Source: an uncultured Flavobacteriaceae bacterium
GTDB lineage: Bacteria > Bacteroidota > Bacteroidia > Flavobacteriales > Flavobacteriaceae
Reading direction: 5' to 3'
Assembly (NCBI GenBank): GCA_947500575.1
Contig: CANMSI010000001.1
Location: 1 to 64,000 of the forward strand
DNA length: 64,000 bases
The position numbers and the translations under genes were made by a program. The notes beneath the pieces were generated by a model. The model was not told where the DNA came from and did no database searches. It was given only the letters and a program-made list of their open reading frames with translations. Of the stretch, positions 50,054 through 58,283 are shown one piece after another (within the stretch, counting starts at the first letter, position 1; each line of letters opens with the position of its first letter).

Positions 50054-50938
50054 ATGAAAAAAATTGGTTTCCTACTCCTCTTAAGTCTTTTTAGTACCGT
50101 ACTTTCTGGACAGACATTATTAGAATACAATCTGAACGAAGGTGATGTATTTACAGTAAGACAAGAGGCCCAACAAATTATTGTCCAAAACCTGGATGGA
50201 GCTTCGCACGAAATAACAAATAATATTATTGGACTTATAGAGTTCAAAGTGGTACAAGCACTAGAAGATACCTATCAAATTGAATTAAGATTTAAAGATT
50301 TAAATCTTAATATGACATCGAGCATACAAGGACTCTTAATGGATGTAAAAGCAAAAGAAGTTGCAGAGGATGATACACAGGCTAAAATTTTTAACAGCCT
50401 ATTAGATATTCCTGTTCAAATGACTTTGGCTAAAAACGGAGATATTCTCTCTGTTGTGGGTGGCGATAGTTTGGTAAATAAAATGACCGATGCGTCTGGT
50501 TTAGAAGATGAGTTTTCCAAAAACATTATGAAAAAGTCTCTTGAAAAGGAATTTGGTTCTGAGGCACTTTCTAATAGTTATAAGCAGATGACCTACATCT
50601 ATTCTTCCAATAAAATAAATATTGGAGATTCTTGGAACAATGAGTATGCAGGCAAGCTAATTGCGAAAAATACGTGGACTCTTGATACGGTAACTCCAAA
50701 AAATGCAACCATCAGTGGCATCGCTGAAATTATCATGAACGTTACAGAGCCAGCTACCACAATGAAATTAACTGGTACACAAGAAACCAAAGTTACTACA
50801 GATATTATCTCTGGTTTTGTTTTAAAAATGAAAGTTGATGGGTTTTCTGAGGGTATCTCTACGATTACGCAGATGGGGAACCAGGAAATACCTACTACTA
50901 TTAAGTCTACAACTACTTACGAATTAATTAAAGAATAG
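50054..50938 (+). CDS. DUF6263 family exported protein
   Basis: 294 residues. The signal peptide (1-19) ends L-S-G-Q. The mature part fits DUF6263: L-L-E-Y-N-L-N-E-G-D-V-F-T-V-R-Q at the start, repeated amphipathic strands (for example Y-Q-I-E-L-R-F-K-D-L-N-L-N-M-T), I-N-I-G-D-S-W-N-N-E and the closing T-T-Y-E-L-I-K-E. This beta-rich domain is likely periplasmic. No function is known. It is divergent from rpmH, and the next gene starts two bases after its stop. Confidence 0.85.
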   Translation: MKKIGFLLLLSLFSTVLSGQTLLEYNLNEGDVFTVRQEAQQIIVQNLDGASHEITNNIIGLIEFKVVQALEDTYQIELRFKDLNLNMTSSIQGLLMDVKAKEVAEDDTQAKIFNSLLDIPVQMTLAKNGDILSVVGGDSLVNKMTDASGLEDEFSKNIMKKSLEKEFGSEALSNSYKQMTYIYSSNKINIGDSWNNEYAGKLIAKNTWTLDTVTPKNATISGIAEIIMNVTEPATTMKLTGTQETKVTTDIISGFVLKMKVDGFSEGISTITQMGNQEIPTTIKSTTTYELIKE

Positions 50939-50940
50939 AT

Positions 50941-51456
50941 ATGTTTCATAAAAATATTAAACTGGTTATCGCTGCTGGTATTATTGCCTATGCAGTATAC
51001 CAATTCATAGAAGGGAACATTGGTAATGGCATAGCTTTGATCTTTTTATCTCTTATTTTCATTTTTCTGTACTTCAGAAATGAAATTATTCTACTTGCCT
51101 TTCTGCGCATGAGAAAACAGGATATGGAAGGAACACATAAATGGCTATCCAAAATAAAAAACCCGGAAGCTTCTCTTATAAAGAAACAACAGGGGTATTA
51201 CAATTATTTGCATGGAATTATTTTTTCACAAAAGAATCTTACCACTGCTGAAAAGTACTTTAAGAAAGCGCTACAACTAGGTTTAACAATGGATTACGAT
51301 GTAGCCATGGCCAAATTGAGTTTGGCGGGTATTGCCATGCAGAAACGGCGCAAACGAGAAGCTACCACTTTGCTTCAAGAAGCAAAAAAGTTAGATAAGC
51401 AAGGGATGTTAACAGAACAGATTAAAATGATGCAACAGCAGATGAAAAAAATCTAG
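50941..51456 (+). CDS. Membrane protein with TPR-like helical domain, function unknown
   Basis: 171 residues. Two adjacent hydrophobic helices (about 7-23 and 29-55) are followed by a soluble helical part with TPR-like pairs: L-T-T-A-E-K-Y-F-K-K-A-L-Q-L-G and R-K-R-E-A-T-T-L-L-Q-E-A-K-K-L-D. The C-terminus is basic. It is probably co-transcribed with the DUF6263 gene (two-base gap), which suggests a shared envelope role. I do not recognise a named family. Confidence 0.7.
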   Translation: MFHKNIKLVIAAGIIAYAVYQFIEGNIGNGIALIFLSLIFIFLYFRNEIILLAFLRMRKQDMEGTHKWLSKIKNPEASLIKKQQGYYNYLHGIIFSQKNLTTAEKYFKKALQLGLTMDYDVAMAKLSLAGIAMQKRRKREATTLLQEAKKLDKQGMLTEQIKMMQQQMKKI

Positions 51457-51465
51457 CGGCACCTT

Positions 51466-52410
51466 CTATTTCCCAATTTTATAATATCCTTTGTTTGGAA
51501 TCTCAATAACATATTTCTTTCGACTCTTGTTATTTAAGTGTGGTTCTCTAAGCCATGGATTGTGGCGTTTTAGAATTTTATAGTTGATTTCATATTGCAT
51601 TGCAAAATCAGCAAAACTCAAAACAGGCTCATCTATTTCTACATTAAACGTGGGAACTGCATTGTATAAATCATCCTTTTCAATATCAAAACCATATTTA
51701 TCAGGATTGGAAAGGATTTCCTTAATTGCCATGATACGAAAAACGTATCTACCCGTTTCCTGTCCTAATAATAAATCGTAGTAGTTATCTGCTTTCTGAA
51801 TACCCATATATTTATTGATAGCACCCGGACCTGCATTATACGAAGCTGCGGCCAAAGTCCAGCTACCATACTTTTTCTTGTACTTATTCAAATAGTTACA
51901 CGCAACTTGTGTTGCTTTTTCAATATGGTATCTTTCGTCTACATTGCTATTTACTTCTAAACCATACTCGCGACCAGTAGCTTTCATAATTTGCCAAAAA
52001 CCAGAGGCTCCAGCAGGAGAAACAACATTTTGCAAACCACTTTCTGCTACTGCCAAGTATTTAAAATCGTCTGGAATCCCATTTTTTGCCAAAATGGGTT
52101 CTATAATAGGAAAATATTTGTGCGATCTTTTCATTAATAAAAGAGCGTTGGACTGCCAATACGTATTCACAAGAAATTCACGATCTACTCGCTCCATAAT
52201 TTCTGGGTCTTCCACGGGAACCATTTCTCCCGCAAAGTTTAAGTCTTCAGGAATATCAATAGCGGTTACTTTATAACCTGCTTCATTTGATTCGGAAACT
52301 TTATCCAACATCATTTCAGCATCTGTTGATTCGTTCTGTACCGCAAAGATGAGCGTACTAATAACAAATAAAATACCCAACACCATTAAACTATTTTTCA
52401 AAAATCGCAT
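51466..52410 (-). CDS. Lytic transglycosylase (MltD/SLT type)
   Basis: 314 residues. A hydrophobic N-terminus (8-24) serves as signal or anchor. The SLT domain has the catalytic Glu in A-V-A-E-S-G-L-Q, the G-A-S-G-F-W-Q-I-M motif and A-A-A-S-Y-N-A-G-P-G. After it, residues about 265-310 (F-A-M-Q-Y-E-I-N-Y-K-I-L-K-R-H-N-P-W-L) resemble a LysM-type binding module. The enzyme cleaves glycan strands of peptidoglycan in the periplasm. It is followed by two divergent units, with no obvious operon. Confidence 0.92.
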   Translation of the reverse strand: MRFLKNSLMVLGILFVISTLIFAVQNESTDAEMMLDKVSESNEAGYKVTAIDIPEDLNFAGEMVPVEDPEIMERVDREFLVNTYWQSNALLLMKRSHKYFPIIEPILAKNGIPDDFKYLAVAESGLQNVVSPAGASGFWQIMKATGREYGLEVNSNVDERYHIEKATQVACNYLNKYKKKYGSWTLAAASYNAGPGAINKYMGIQKADNYYDLLLGQETGRYVFRIMAIKEILSNPDKYGFDIEKDDLYNAVPTFNVEIDEPVLSFADFAMQYEINYKILKRHNPWLREPHLNNKSRKKYVIEIPNKGYYKIGK

Positions 52411-52493
52411 ACCTAATTAATTTTGTTTCTATATTCAAAGGTACTAAAGAAATAATGTTTACCAGAGTACCTTTTCCTTTATAATTAACTGTT

Positions 52494-53156
52494 TCATTCC
52501 AAAATAATTGTAGGCAGATGCTCATTAAACCATCTAGCACGGTGAATAATCATGGTATGTGTGCCATTTTTAACTGAAATACAATCTTGAATATTGTGTA
52601 AGGGAAATACAGCATCCTTTGCTCCGTGAATGTGCACTAAGTTTTCTACAACTTCTGTTGGCTTCCAATTTATAATTTGGTCTATAGACCAATCTATATA
52701 GTATTTATCTCTCAAAGAAAGATACTGTTCATACAATGCCAAGCGTTTAGTAACTGTTTCTCCAAAGGCGTATTTTGCTAGGAGTTCCACATTATTGACC
52801 AAGCCCGTTGGTAATAATTTGTGAACCTTGGTATATTTTGCAAAAAGCATTCGTTTTGGGAGTTCCTTATGGCTTTTAACACTAGAGACGATGATAATTT
52901 TTCTTGCCCGAATGTGTTTTGACATTTCTTGTACTAGAATGCCACCAAACGAAACACCAATTAAAACAGGATTCTTATGATGTACATGCGAACACATTTC
53001 TAATGCATAGTCCTCTATGCTTATTCCTTTTCTAGGTACGAACCATTCTAACAAGTGCGTCTCAAAAATTGTTTCTGGAAGGGAAATATGATCAAAAATA
53101 GATGGATTTGCTGCCATGCCAGGCATAAAATAGACAGGGATTTTGGATGCAGCCAT
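52494..53156 (-). CDS. Cytoplasmic alpha/beta hydrolase
   Basis: 220 residues, without signal peptide. The nucleophile elbow is G-V-S-F-G-G, the acid is likely in H-G-A-K-D-A-V-F-P and the histidine in N-G-T-H-T-M-I-I-H. The N-terminal strand V-Y-F-M-P-G-M-A-A-N-P-S-I-F holds the oxyanion region. A carboxylesterase or thioesterase is possible; no substrate is indicated. It is divergent from the GNAT gene. Confidence 0.85.
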   Translation of the reverse strand: MAASKIPVYFMPGMAANPSIFDHISLPETIFETHLLEWFVPRKGISIEDYALEMCSHVHHKNPVLIGVSFGGILVQEMSKHIRARKIIIVSSVKSHKELPKRMLFAKYTKVHKLLPTGLVNNVELLAKYAFGETVTKRLALYEQYLSLRDKYYIDWSIDQIINWKPTEVVENLVHIHGAKDAVFPLHNIQDCISVKNGTHTMIIHRARWFNEHLPTIILE

Positions 53157-53326
53157 ATATGTTAAACGCTTAAAATACTAGGAAATTAGCATTTTTTTCA
53201 CTAGTTTTGTATTCTTAACGCAAATTTAACCCCACTTTCTTAAAAACCATAACCTATTGTAATATTTATGATTACAAACAGAGAACATTGTAATCCAAAG
53301 TAGGTCAATATTTAAAATCAAACTAT

Positions 53327-53620
53327 ATGAATGAAGTAGAGATTAAGGACAATAGTTTCTTGCGCCAATTTGAAACTAAGGTTAATGGACATTTAGCTAA
53401 GATTGAGTACTCTTCGCAAGAACGAAAAGTGTTTTTAACCAAATTGGTAATTCCCGAAGAAATAACCGCAGAAGGTTTTAAAGAAGACTTTATCAAAGGA
53501 GTGCTTCATCAGATTCAAGAAAAAAATCTTAGAGTGGTACCTACAAGTCCTCAAATTGCTGGTTTTCTTAGAAAGAATAGGCAATATAAAGAAATGCTTC
53601 CTGTAGGCATTCGAATCTAA
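53327..53620 (+). CDS. Small GNAT-like N-acetyltransferase
   Basis: 97 residues. The pattern matches the YjdJ-type short acetyltransferases: F-E-T-K-V-N-G-H-L-A-K-I-E-Y, F-L-T-K-L-V-I-P-E-E and then R-V-V-P-T-S-P-Q-I-A-G-F-L-R. Such proteins keep the acetyl-CoA core of GNAT and lack N-terminal strands. The substrate is unknown. It is monocistronic with a terminator just behind it. Confidence 0.82.
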   Translation: MNEVEIKDNSFLRQFETKVNGHLAKIEYSSQERKVFLTKLVIPEEITAEGFKEDFIKGVLHQIQEKNLRVVPTSPQIAGFLRKNRQYKEMLPVGIRI

Positions 53621-53634
53621 AAGATATGCAATTT

Positions 53635-53662
53635 AAAACCTCTCCAAACGAGAGGTTTTTTT
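53635..53662 (+). terminator. Terminator of the GNAT gene
   Basis: AAAACCTCTC, loop CAAAC and GAGAGGTTTT form a ten-pair stem that runs into seven T residues, 14 bases after the GNAT stop. Its T run ends inside the mtaB stop region on the other strand; the A run may also help end mtaB transcripts. Confidence 0.85.
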
Positions 53663-54989
53663 ATGCCTCTATATTTTCTACTTCAAAATCGAAACGCACT
53701 AGACCATCTTGATCAATCTCTTTTAGTTGTATTGCGTGTAACGTATTTACTAAATGAGGATTCCAGGGAGCTTTTACCTTCACATAATTCTCTGTGAAGC
53801 CATGGATATATCCTGCTTTATTCTCTCCTTCAAAAAGCACAGTTCGCTTGGATCCTAACTGGCTTTCGTAGAAAGCTCTTCTCTTTTTCACAGATAGACC
53901 ACGCAGCATCTTACTTCGCTTAGTTCGCACATTTTTAGGCACTACTCCCTCCATGCTAGCAGCTACGGTATTGTCGCGCTCAGAATAAGTGAATACATGA
54001 AGGTAAGAAATGTCTAATTCATTAAGAAAATGATAGGTTTCTAAAAATTCAGCCTCGGTTTCACCAGGAAAACCAACAATGACATCTACACCAATACAGG
54101 CATGTGGCATTTGTTGCTTAATCTCCATAACCCTATCTACATATAATTCCTTCAAATAACGCCTTCTCATAGCCTTAAGAAGTGTATTACTCCCACTTTG
54201 TAAGGGTATATGAAAATGGGGTACAAAAGAATTACTTTGTGCTACAAAAGCAATGGTTTCATTCTTAAGTAAATTTGGTTCTATAGAAGAGATCCGTAGT
54301 CGGTGAATTCCCTGTACTTTATCTAACGCTTGTACTAAATCTAAAAAAGTGTGTTTGTGTTTTTTGTTACCAAACTCTCCTTTTCCATAGTCCCCAATAT
54401 TGACTCCTGTAAGCACTATTTCTTTGATTGCTTTAGAAGCAATCTCAGCAGCATTTTTTAATACATTCTCCAAGGTGTCACTTCTAGAAATCCCTCGAGC
54501 GAGTGGAATGGTACAATAGGTGCATTTATAATCACACCCGTCTTGTACTTTTAAGAAAGCACGGGTTCTATCACCAATGGCATAGCTTCCTACATAAAAA
54601 TTAGCATCTTCTATCTCACAAGAATGTATCTCTCCAAATTCATTCTTAGATAAGTCGTTTATATAATCAGTTATTTTAAACTTCTCCGTAGCTCCCAGCA
54701 CCAGATCCACCCCATCTACAGCACCTAATTCTTCTGGTTTCAATTGCGCATAACAGCCTACGGCAGCAATAAATGCCTCCGAATTTAATTTTTGAGCTTG
54801 CTTCACAATTGTCTTAAATCGTTTATCTGCATTCTCTGTAACAGAACAGGTATTAATTACATACATATCTGCCCTCTCCGTAAAATCTACTCGTAAAAAC
54901 CCTTCTTCTTCAAAATCTCTTGCTATGGTAGAGGTTTCGGAAAAATTTAATTTACACCCTAGTGTATAAAAGGCAACTTTTTTCTTCAT
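53661..54989 (-). CDS. mtaB: tRNA N6-threonylcarbamoyladenosine(37)-C2 methylthiotransferase
   Basis: 442 residues. MtaB adds a methylthio group to t6A37 of tRNA using two Fe-S clusters. The first cluster cysteines are C12 (L-G-C-K), C48 (N-T-C-S) and C79 (V-G-C-Y), the radical-SAM cluster C152-x3-C156-x2-C159 (C-D-Y-K-C-T-Y-C). A C-terminal TRAM-like domain (about 375-440) binds RNA. L-G-C-K-L-N and the length favour MtaB over MiaB. It follows the GlmU-like gene by 12 bases and they are probably co-transcribed. Confidence 0.95.
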   Translation of the reverse strand: MKKKVAFYTLGCKLNFSETSTIARDFEEEGFLRVDFTERADMYVINTCSVTENADKRFKTIVKQAQKLNSEAFIAAVGCYAQLKPEELGAVDGVDLVLGATEKFKITDYINDLSKNEFGEIHSCEIEDANFYVGSYAIGDRTRAFLKVQDGCDYKCTYCTIPLARGISRSDTLENVLKNAAEIASKAIKEIVLTGVNIGDYGKGEFGNKKHKHTFLDLVQALDKVQGIHRLRISSIEPNLLKNETIAFVAQSNSFVPHFHIPLQSGSNTLLKAMRRRYLKELYVDRVMEIKQQMPHACIGVDVIVGFPGETEAEFLETYHFLNELDISYLHVFTYSERDNTVAASMEGVVPKNVRTKRSKMLRGLSVKKRRAFYESQLGSKRTVLFEGENKAGYIHGFTENYVKVKAPWNPHLVNTLHAIQLKEIDQDGLVRFDFEVENIEA

Positions 54990-55001
54990 TGGAGATCTGC
55001 A

Positions 55002-56177
55002 TTAATCTTTGCGCCACTTTTTAGTTTCTTCAAATATATGCGTAAGAATTGCTGCTTCCTTTTCATCAAATTCTTGTCCTCTTCTTGCCATCATCACCTT
55101 TGCTGTTTCAAATGCTTTTTTAGGCAGGTAGGTAGAAAAACCAGAAGCTCCTCCCCAACTATAACTTGGTACAAAATTTCTTGGAAAACCACTCCCAAAT
55201 ATATTGGCACTAACACCTACCACTGTGCCGGTATTAAACATGGTATTAATTCCACATTTACTATGATCGCCCATCATTAAACCACAAAACTGAAGTCCAG
55301 TCTTTGCAAAGCCCTCTGTTTCATAATTCCACAAACGAACCTGATCATAATTGTTCTTTAAATTCGAATTGTTCGTATCCGCCCCAATATTGCACCATTC
55401 ACCCAATACCGCATTTCCTAAAAATCCGTCATGACCCTTATTTGAATAGGCAAAAAACACTACATTATTTACCTCTCCTCCTACTCTAGAATGCGGTCCT
55501 ATAGTGGTTGGCCCATATATTTTAGCGCCTAATTTAACAATAGCATGAGCTCCCAAAGCAAAACCGCCACGAATAATACTACCTTCCATTACCTCCGCAT
55601 CTTTTCCAATATAAATCGGTCCATCGGTAGCATTCAAAATACTGCACTCTACCGTGGCCCCGTCTTCTAAAAAAATATGCTCTGGATGCATTACAGTATT
55701 TGTTTTTGAAATGGGCGCACTCTTTCTTCCCTCCGTTAGCAGTTCAAAGTCGGCCTTTAAGGCAGCCCCATTCTTAGAAAAAATATCCCAAGGATGTTCT
55801 ATTCGCAATACATCTTCCTTGAATTCAATTGCTTTGTAACTATCGAATTTCACTTCTTCCTGAGTATCCTTCGTGTAAAATGCAATGACTTCCTCCTCAT
55901 AGAACACTGCCTCATTTTCTTTCAGATTTGAAATGATATCTACCAAATTTGGGTTGGGTAAAAAAGAAGCATTGATTAATACATTTTCTTCTAATTCTAC
56001 CATAGGGTATTTCTCGGCTAAATATTCTTCCGTAATGGTGGTTGTAGTATTACCAAGGTATTTTTCCCATTTTTCCCGAATGGTTAAAATACCTACTCTA
56101 ATATCTGCTACTGGTCTTGTGTAGGTAAAAGGGAGAAGTGCATTACGCACTGTGCCATCAAAAAGAATATAGTTCAT
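55002..56177 (-). CDS. GlmU-like putative sugar nucleotidyltransferase
   Basis: 391 residues. The N-terminal 170 residues correspond to the nucleotidyltransferase half but lack the G-x-G-T-R-M motif of true GlmU; the start is M-N-Y-I-L-F-D-G-T-V-R-N-A-L-L-P-F-T. The C-terminal half (about 175-340) is a left-handed beta helix of hexapeptide repeats, e.g. V-M-E-G-S-I-I-R-G-G-F-A-L-G-A-H and C-N-I-G-A-D-T-N-N-S-N. The family is conserved in Bacteroidetes as an alternative GlmU. Acetyltransferase activity is likelier than uridylyltransfer. It is placed between rpmE2 and mtaB. Confidence 0.88.
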   Translation of the reverse strand: MNYILFDGTVRNALLPFTYTRPVADIRVGILTIREKWEKYLGNTTTTITEEYLAEKYPMVELEENVLINASFLPNPNLVDIISNLKENEAVFYEEEVIAFYTKDTQEEVKFDSYKAIEFKEDVLRIEHPWDIFSKNGAALKADFELLTEGRKSAPISKTNTVMHPEHIFLEDGATVECSILNATDGPIYIGKDAEVMEGSIIRGGFALGAHAIVKLGAKIYGPTTIGPHSRVGGEVNNVVFFAYSNKGHDGFLGNAVLGEWCNIGADTNNSNLKNNYDQVRLWNYETEGFAKTGLQFCGLMMGDHSKCGINTMFNTGTVVGVSANIFGSGFPRNFVPSYSWGGASGFSTYLPKKAFETAKVMMARRGQEFDEKEAAILTHIFEETKKWRKD

Positions 56178-56199
56178 GATTAGATATTTTGGTAAAAAT

Positions 56200-56240
56200 A
56201 AAAAAAGTCACGTCCCGATGAAGATCGAGACGCGACTTTT
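56200..56240 (-). terminator. Terminator of rpmE2
   Basis: On the minus strand AAGTCGCGTCTCGAT-CTTC-ATCGGGACGTGACTT is a 15-pair stem in RNA (with two G-U pairs) followed by seven T residues. It begins 20 bases beyond the rpmE2 stop, so the GlmU-like gene probably needs its own promoter. Confidence 0.88.
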
Positions 56241-56260
56241 ATAATCTTACTTACAAAGAA

Positions 56261-56539
56261 TTACTCTTCCTCCTGGGCTGCTGCTGCAGGTTTTGAAAAT
56301 TTCTTGTACTTATTTTTAAACTTATCAATACGACCTGCCGTATCTACTAGTTTTGCTTTTCCAGTATAAAATGGATGAGAGGTTCTAGAAATTTCTAATT
56401 TTACCAACGGGTACTCAACGCCATCAACTTCTAAAGTCTCTTTTGTATCTGCTGTAGATTTTGTTAAAAATACATCGTCATTGGACATATCTTTAAAAGC
56501 TACTAGTCTATAATTTTCTGGGTGGATGTCTTTTCGCAT
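56261..56539 (-). CDS. rpmE2: 50S ribosomal protein L31 type B
   Basis: 92 residues. The type B pattern [17 protein letters not shown] is clear, with S-H-P-F-Y-T-G-K near the middle. The C-x-x-C zinc pair of ordinary L31 is missing, as in all type B proteins, which are usually made when zinc is scarce in organisms that own both types. The window does not show whether a zinc form exists. The tail is unusually rich in Ala and Glu. It has its own promoter and a terminator. Confidence 0.96.
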   Translation of the reverse strand: MRKDIHPENYRLVAFKDMSNDDVFLTKSTADTKETLEVDGVEYPLVKLEISRTSHPFYTGKAKLVDTAGRIDKFKNKYKKFSKPAAAAQEEE

Positions 56540-56589
56540 TCTAATATTTTTTTCATCCCCATACCGACAGGGACTAATTTTTCAGTTTG

Positions 56590-56621
56590 CAAATTTATAA
56601 CTTTTTACAACAAACCCCCAA
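56590..56621 (-). promoter_or_regulatory. Promoter of rpmE2
   Basis: TTG (complement of 56619-56621), 21 bases, then TAAATTTG (complement of 56590-56597) on the minus strand. Transcription would begin near 56584, about 45 bases before the start codon. Confidence 0.7.
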
Positions 56622-56661
56622 TGAATGTCCAAAAAAAAGAAAAGAAAAAAATTAACGCTCT

Positions 56662-56676
56662 AGAATGTAACATTCT
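56662..56676. promoter_or_regulatory. Inverted repeat AGAATGT-A-ACATTCT before the DUF4199 gene
   Basis: Two seven-base arms around one base, 47 bases upstream of the DUF4199 ATG and outside the rpmE2 promoter. It has operator-like symmetry; no regulator is adjacent. Confidence 0.35.
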
Positions 56677-56722
56677 TTAGTAATTTGTAACCAATACAAT
56701 AATCAACTAAAAATCTAATAAA

Positions 56723-57241
56723 ATGACAGACATTCAACCTAAAACGGGCAAATTTGCTCTGAATTATGGACTTATCCTGGGCGGCATTAGTGTCGTCTTT
56801 GGAATTATGCTCTTTTCCCTAGATATGCACACGGATCGTAGCTGGCCAATACAAGTTGTAGGCCTAGTGCTGACCATTATTGTCATTGCACTTGGGATAT
56901 ATCAGTTTAAAAAGGCGAATTCTGGATTCTTATCGCTTTCTCAAGCCATGAAAATAGGCGTAGGAATTACGCTTATAGCAACCTTATTGGGCATTGCATA
57001 CCAACTAGTTCTAGCCAATTTTTTAGACCCACAATTTGTAGACAAAGTAATGGAAATGCAAATGAGTGAGGCAATCGCAAATGGTAGTATCAATGCAGAA
57101 CAAGCGAAACAACAGATAGAAATGGGGAAAAAGTTCTTTTGGATCGGATATCCTATTTATATGGTCATAAGTCTCTTTGTTGGACTTGTTATTTCCTTGA
57201 TTGTAGGTTTAATTATGCAAAAACGAAATACGGAATATTAA
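56723..57241 (+). CDS. DUF4199 membrane protein
   Basis: 172 residues with four predicted membrane helices (about 11-29, 39-58, 72-94 and 140-165). The stretch G-F-L-S-L-S-Q-A-M-K-I-G-V-G between helices 2 and 3 is the DUF4199 hallmark, and a charged periplasmic or cytoplasmic loop with E-A-I-A-N-G-S-I-N-A-E-Q-A-K follows. Function unknown. It lies 36 bases upstream of the GT2 gene and the pair is often adjacent in flavobacteria, pointing to a role in envelope glycolipid handling. Confidence 0.85.
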   Translation: MTDIQPKTGKFALNYGLILGGISVVFGIMLFSLDMHTDRSWPIQVVGLVLTIIVIALGIYQFKKANSGFLSLSQAMKIGVGITLIATLLGIAYQLVLANFLDPQFVDKVMEMQMSEAIANGSINAEQAKQQIEMGKKFFWIGYPIYMVISLFVGLVISLIVGLIMQKRNTEY

Positions 57242-57277
57242 TATTTGTACTTTTGAATAGATTTTCAGCAGTACCGA

Positions 57278-58234
57278 ATGAATATATCTATTGTTATTCC
57301 GCTTTTAAACGAAGACGAATCTCTCAACGAATTACACGATTGGATTGTAGCAGTAATGCAGTCCAATCGTTTTTTATATGAAATTCTTTTCATTGATGAT
57401 GGAAGCACAGATGCTTCTTGGAAGGTTATTACGGAACTTTCTAAAAAGAATTCCAATGTGAAAGGAATTCGCTTTCTAAAAAATTTTGGAAAGTCTCAGG
57501 CCCTACATGCAGGTTTTAAAGCAGCCCAAGGAGAGGTTGTTATCACCATGGATGCAGATTTACAGGATAATCCAGAAGAAATACCAGAGCTTTATCACCT
57601 AATTGTTAAGGAAGATTATGATTTGGTTTCTGGTTGGAAGAAAAAAAGATACGACTCCGTAATTACAAAAAACATCCCGTCAAAATTATTTAATTGGGCA
57701 GCCAGAAGAACCTCTGGTGTTAAACTACACGATTTTAACTGCGGTCTAAAGGCCTATAAAAAGAGTGTAGTTAAGAACATAGAGGTATCTGGAGAAATGC
57801 ATCGTTATATTCCTGTCTTGGCGAAGAGTGCTGGTTTTTCTAAAATAACGGAGAAGGTTGTAAAACACCAAGCTCGAAGGTATGGAAAAACCAAATTTGG
57901 CATGGATCGTTTCATCAATGGTTTTTTAGATCTTATTACCATCTCGTTTGTTTCCAAGTTTGGTAGACGCCCCATGCATCTTTTTGGTGCATTAGGTGTG
58001 CTTATGTTTATAATTGGTTTTGGGTTTGCCTTGTATTTGGGCATTGACAAACTTTTTATACATCCAACTGGACGCCTCATTGCAGACAGACCACAGTTTT
58101 ACCTATCGCTTACGGCCATGTTAATAGGAACACAATTATTTCTTGCCGGATTTTTAGGGGAAATTATGGTGCGCTCAAGAAAAAATGAAACTCGTTATAA
58201 TATCTCAGAAGAGATTAACATCACAACAAAATAA
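57278..58234 (+). CDS. Membrane-bound GT2 glycosyltransferase (dolichol-phosphate mannosyltransferase-like)
   Basis: 318 residues. The GT-A domain has I-V-I-P-L-L-N-E-D-E-S-L, I-D-D-G-S-T-D and the metal-binding D-A-D in T-M-D-A-D-L-Q-D-N-P-E-E; R-x-x-R-x-G-K-T-K-F-G (R-R-Y-G-K-T-K-F-G) is typical of the undecaprenyl-phosphate sugar transferases such as GtrB and ArnC. Two membrane helices close the protein (about 233-255 and 269-295). It probably loads a sugar onto a polyprenyl phosphate. The donor sugar is unknown. Confidence 0.9.
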   Translation: MNISIVIPLLNEDESLNELHDWIVAVMQSNRFLYEILFIDDGSTDASWKVITELSKKNSNVKGIRFLKNFGKSQALHAGFKAAQGEVVITMDADLQDNPEEIPELYHLIVKEDYDLVSGWKKKRYDSVITKNIPSKLFNWAARRTSGVKLHDFNCGLKAYKKSVVKNIEVSGEMHRYIPVLAKSAGFSKITEKVVKHQARRYGKTKFGMDRFINGFLDLITISFVSKFGRRPMHLFGALGVLMFIIGFGFALYLGIDKLFIHPTGRLIADRPQFYLSLTAMLIGTQLFLAGFLGEIMVRSRKNETRYNISEEINITTK

Positions 58235-58283
58235 AAGCATCTTATTTGTAGTTATATATTTCAAATAATGTAATAAAATACTT

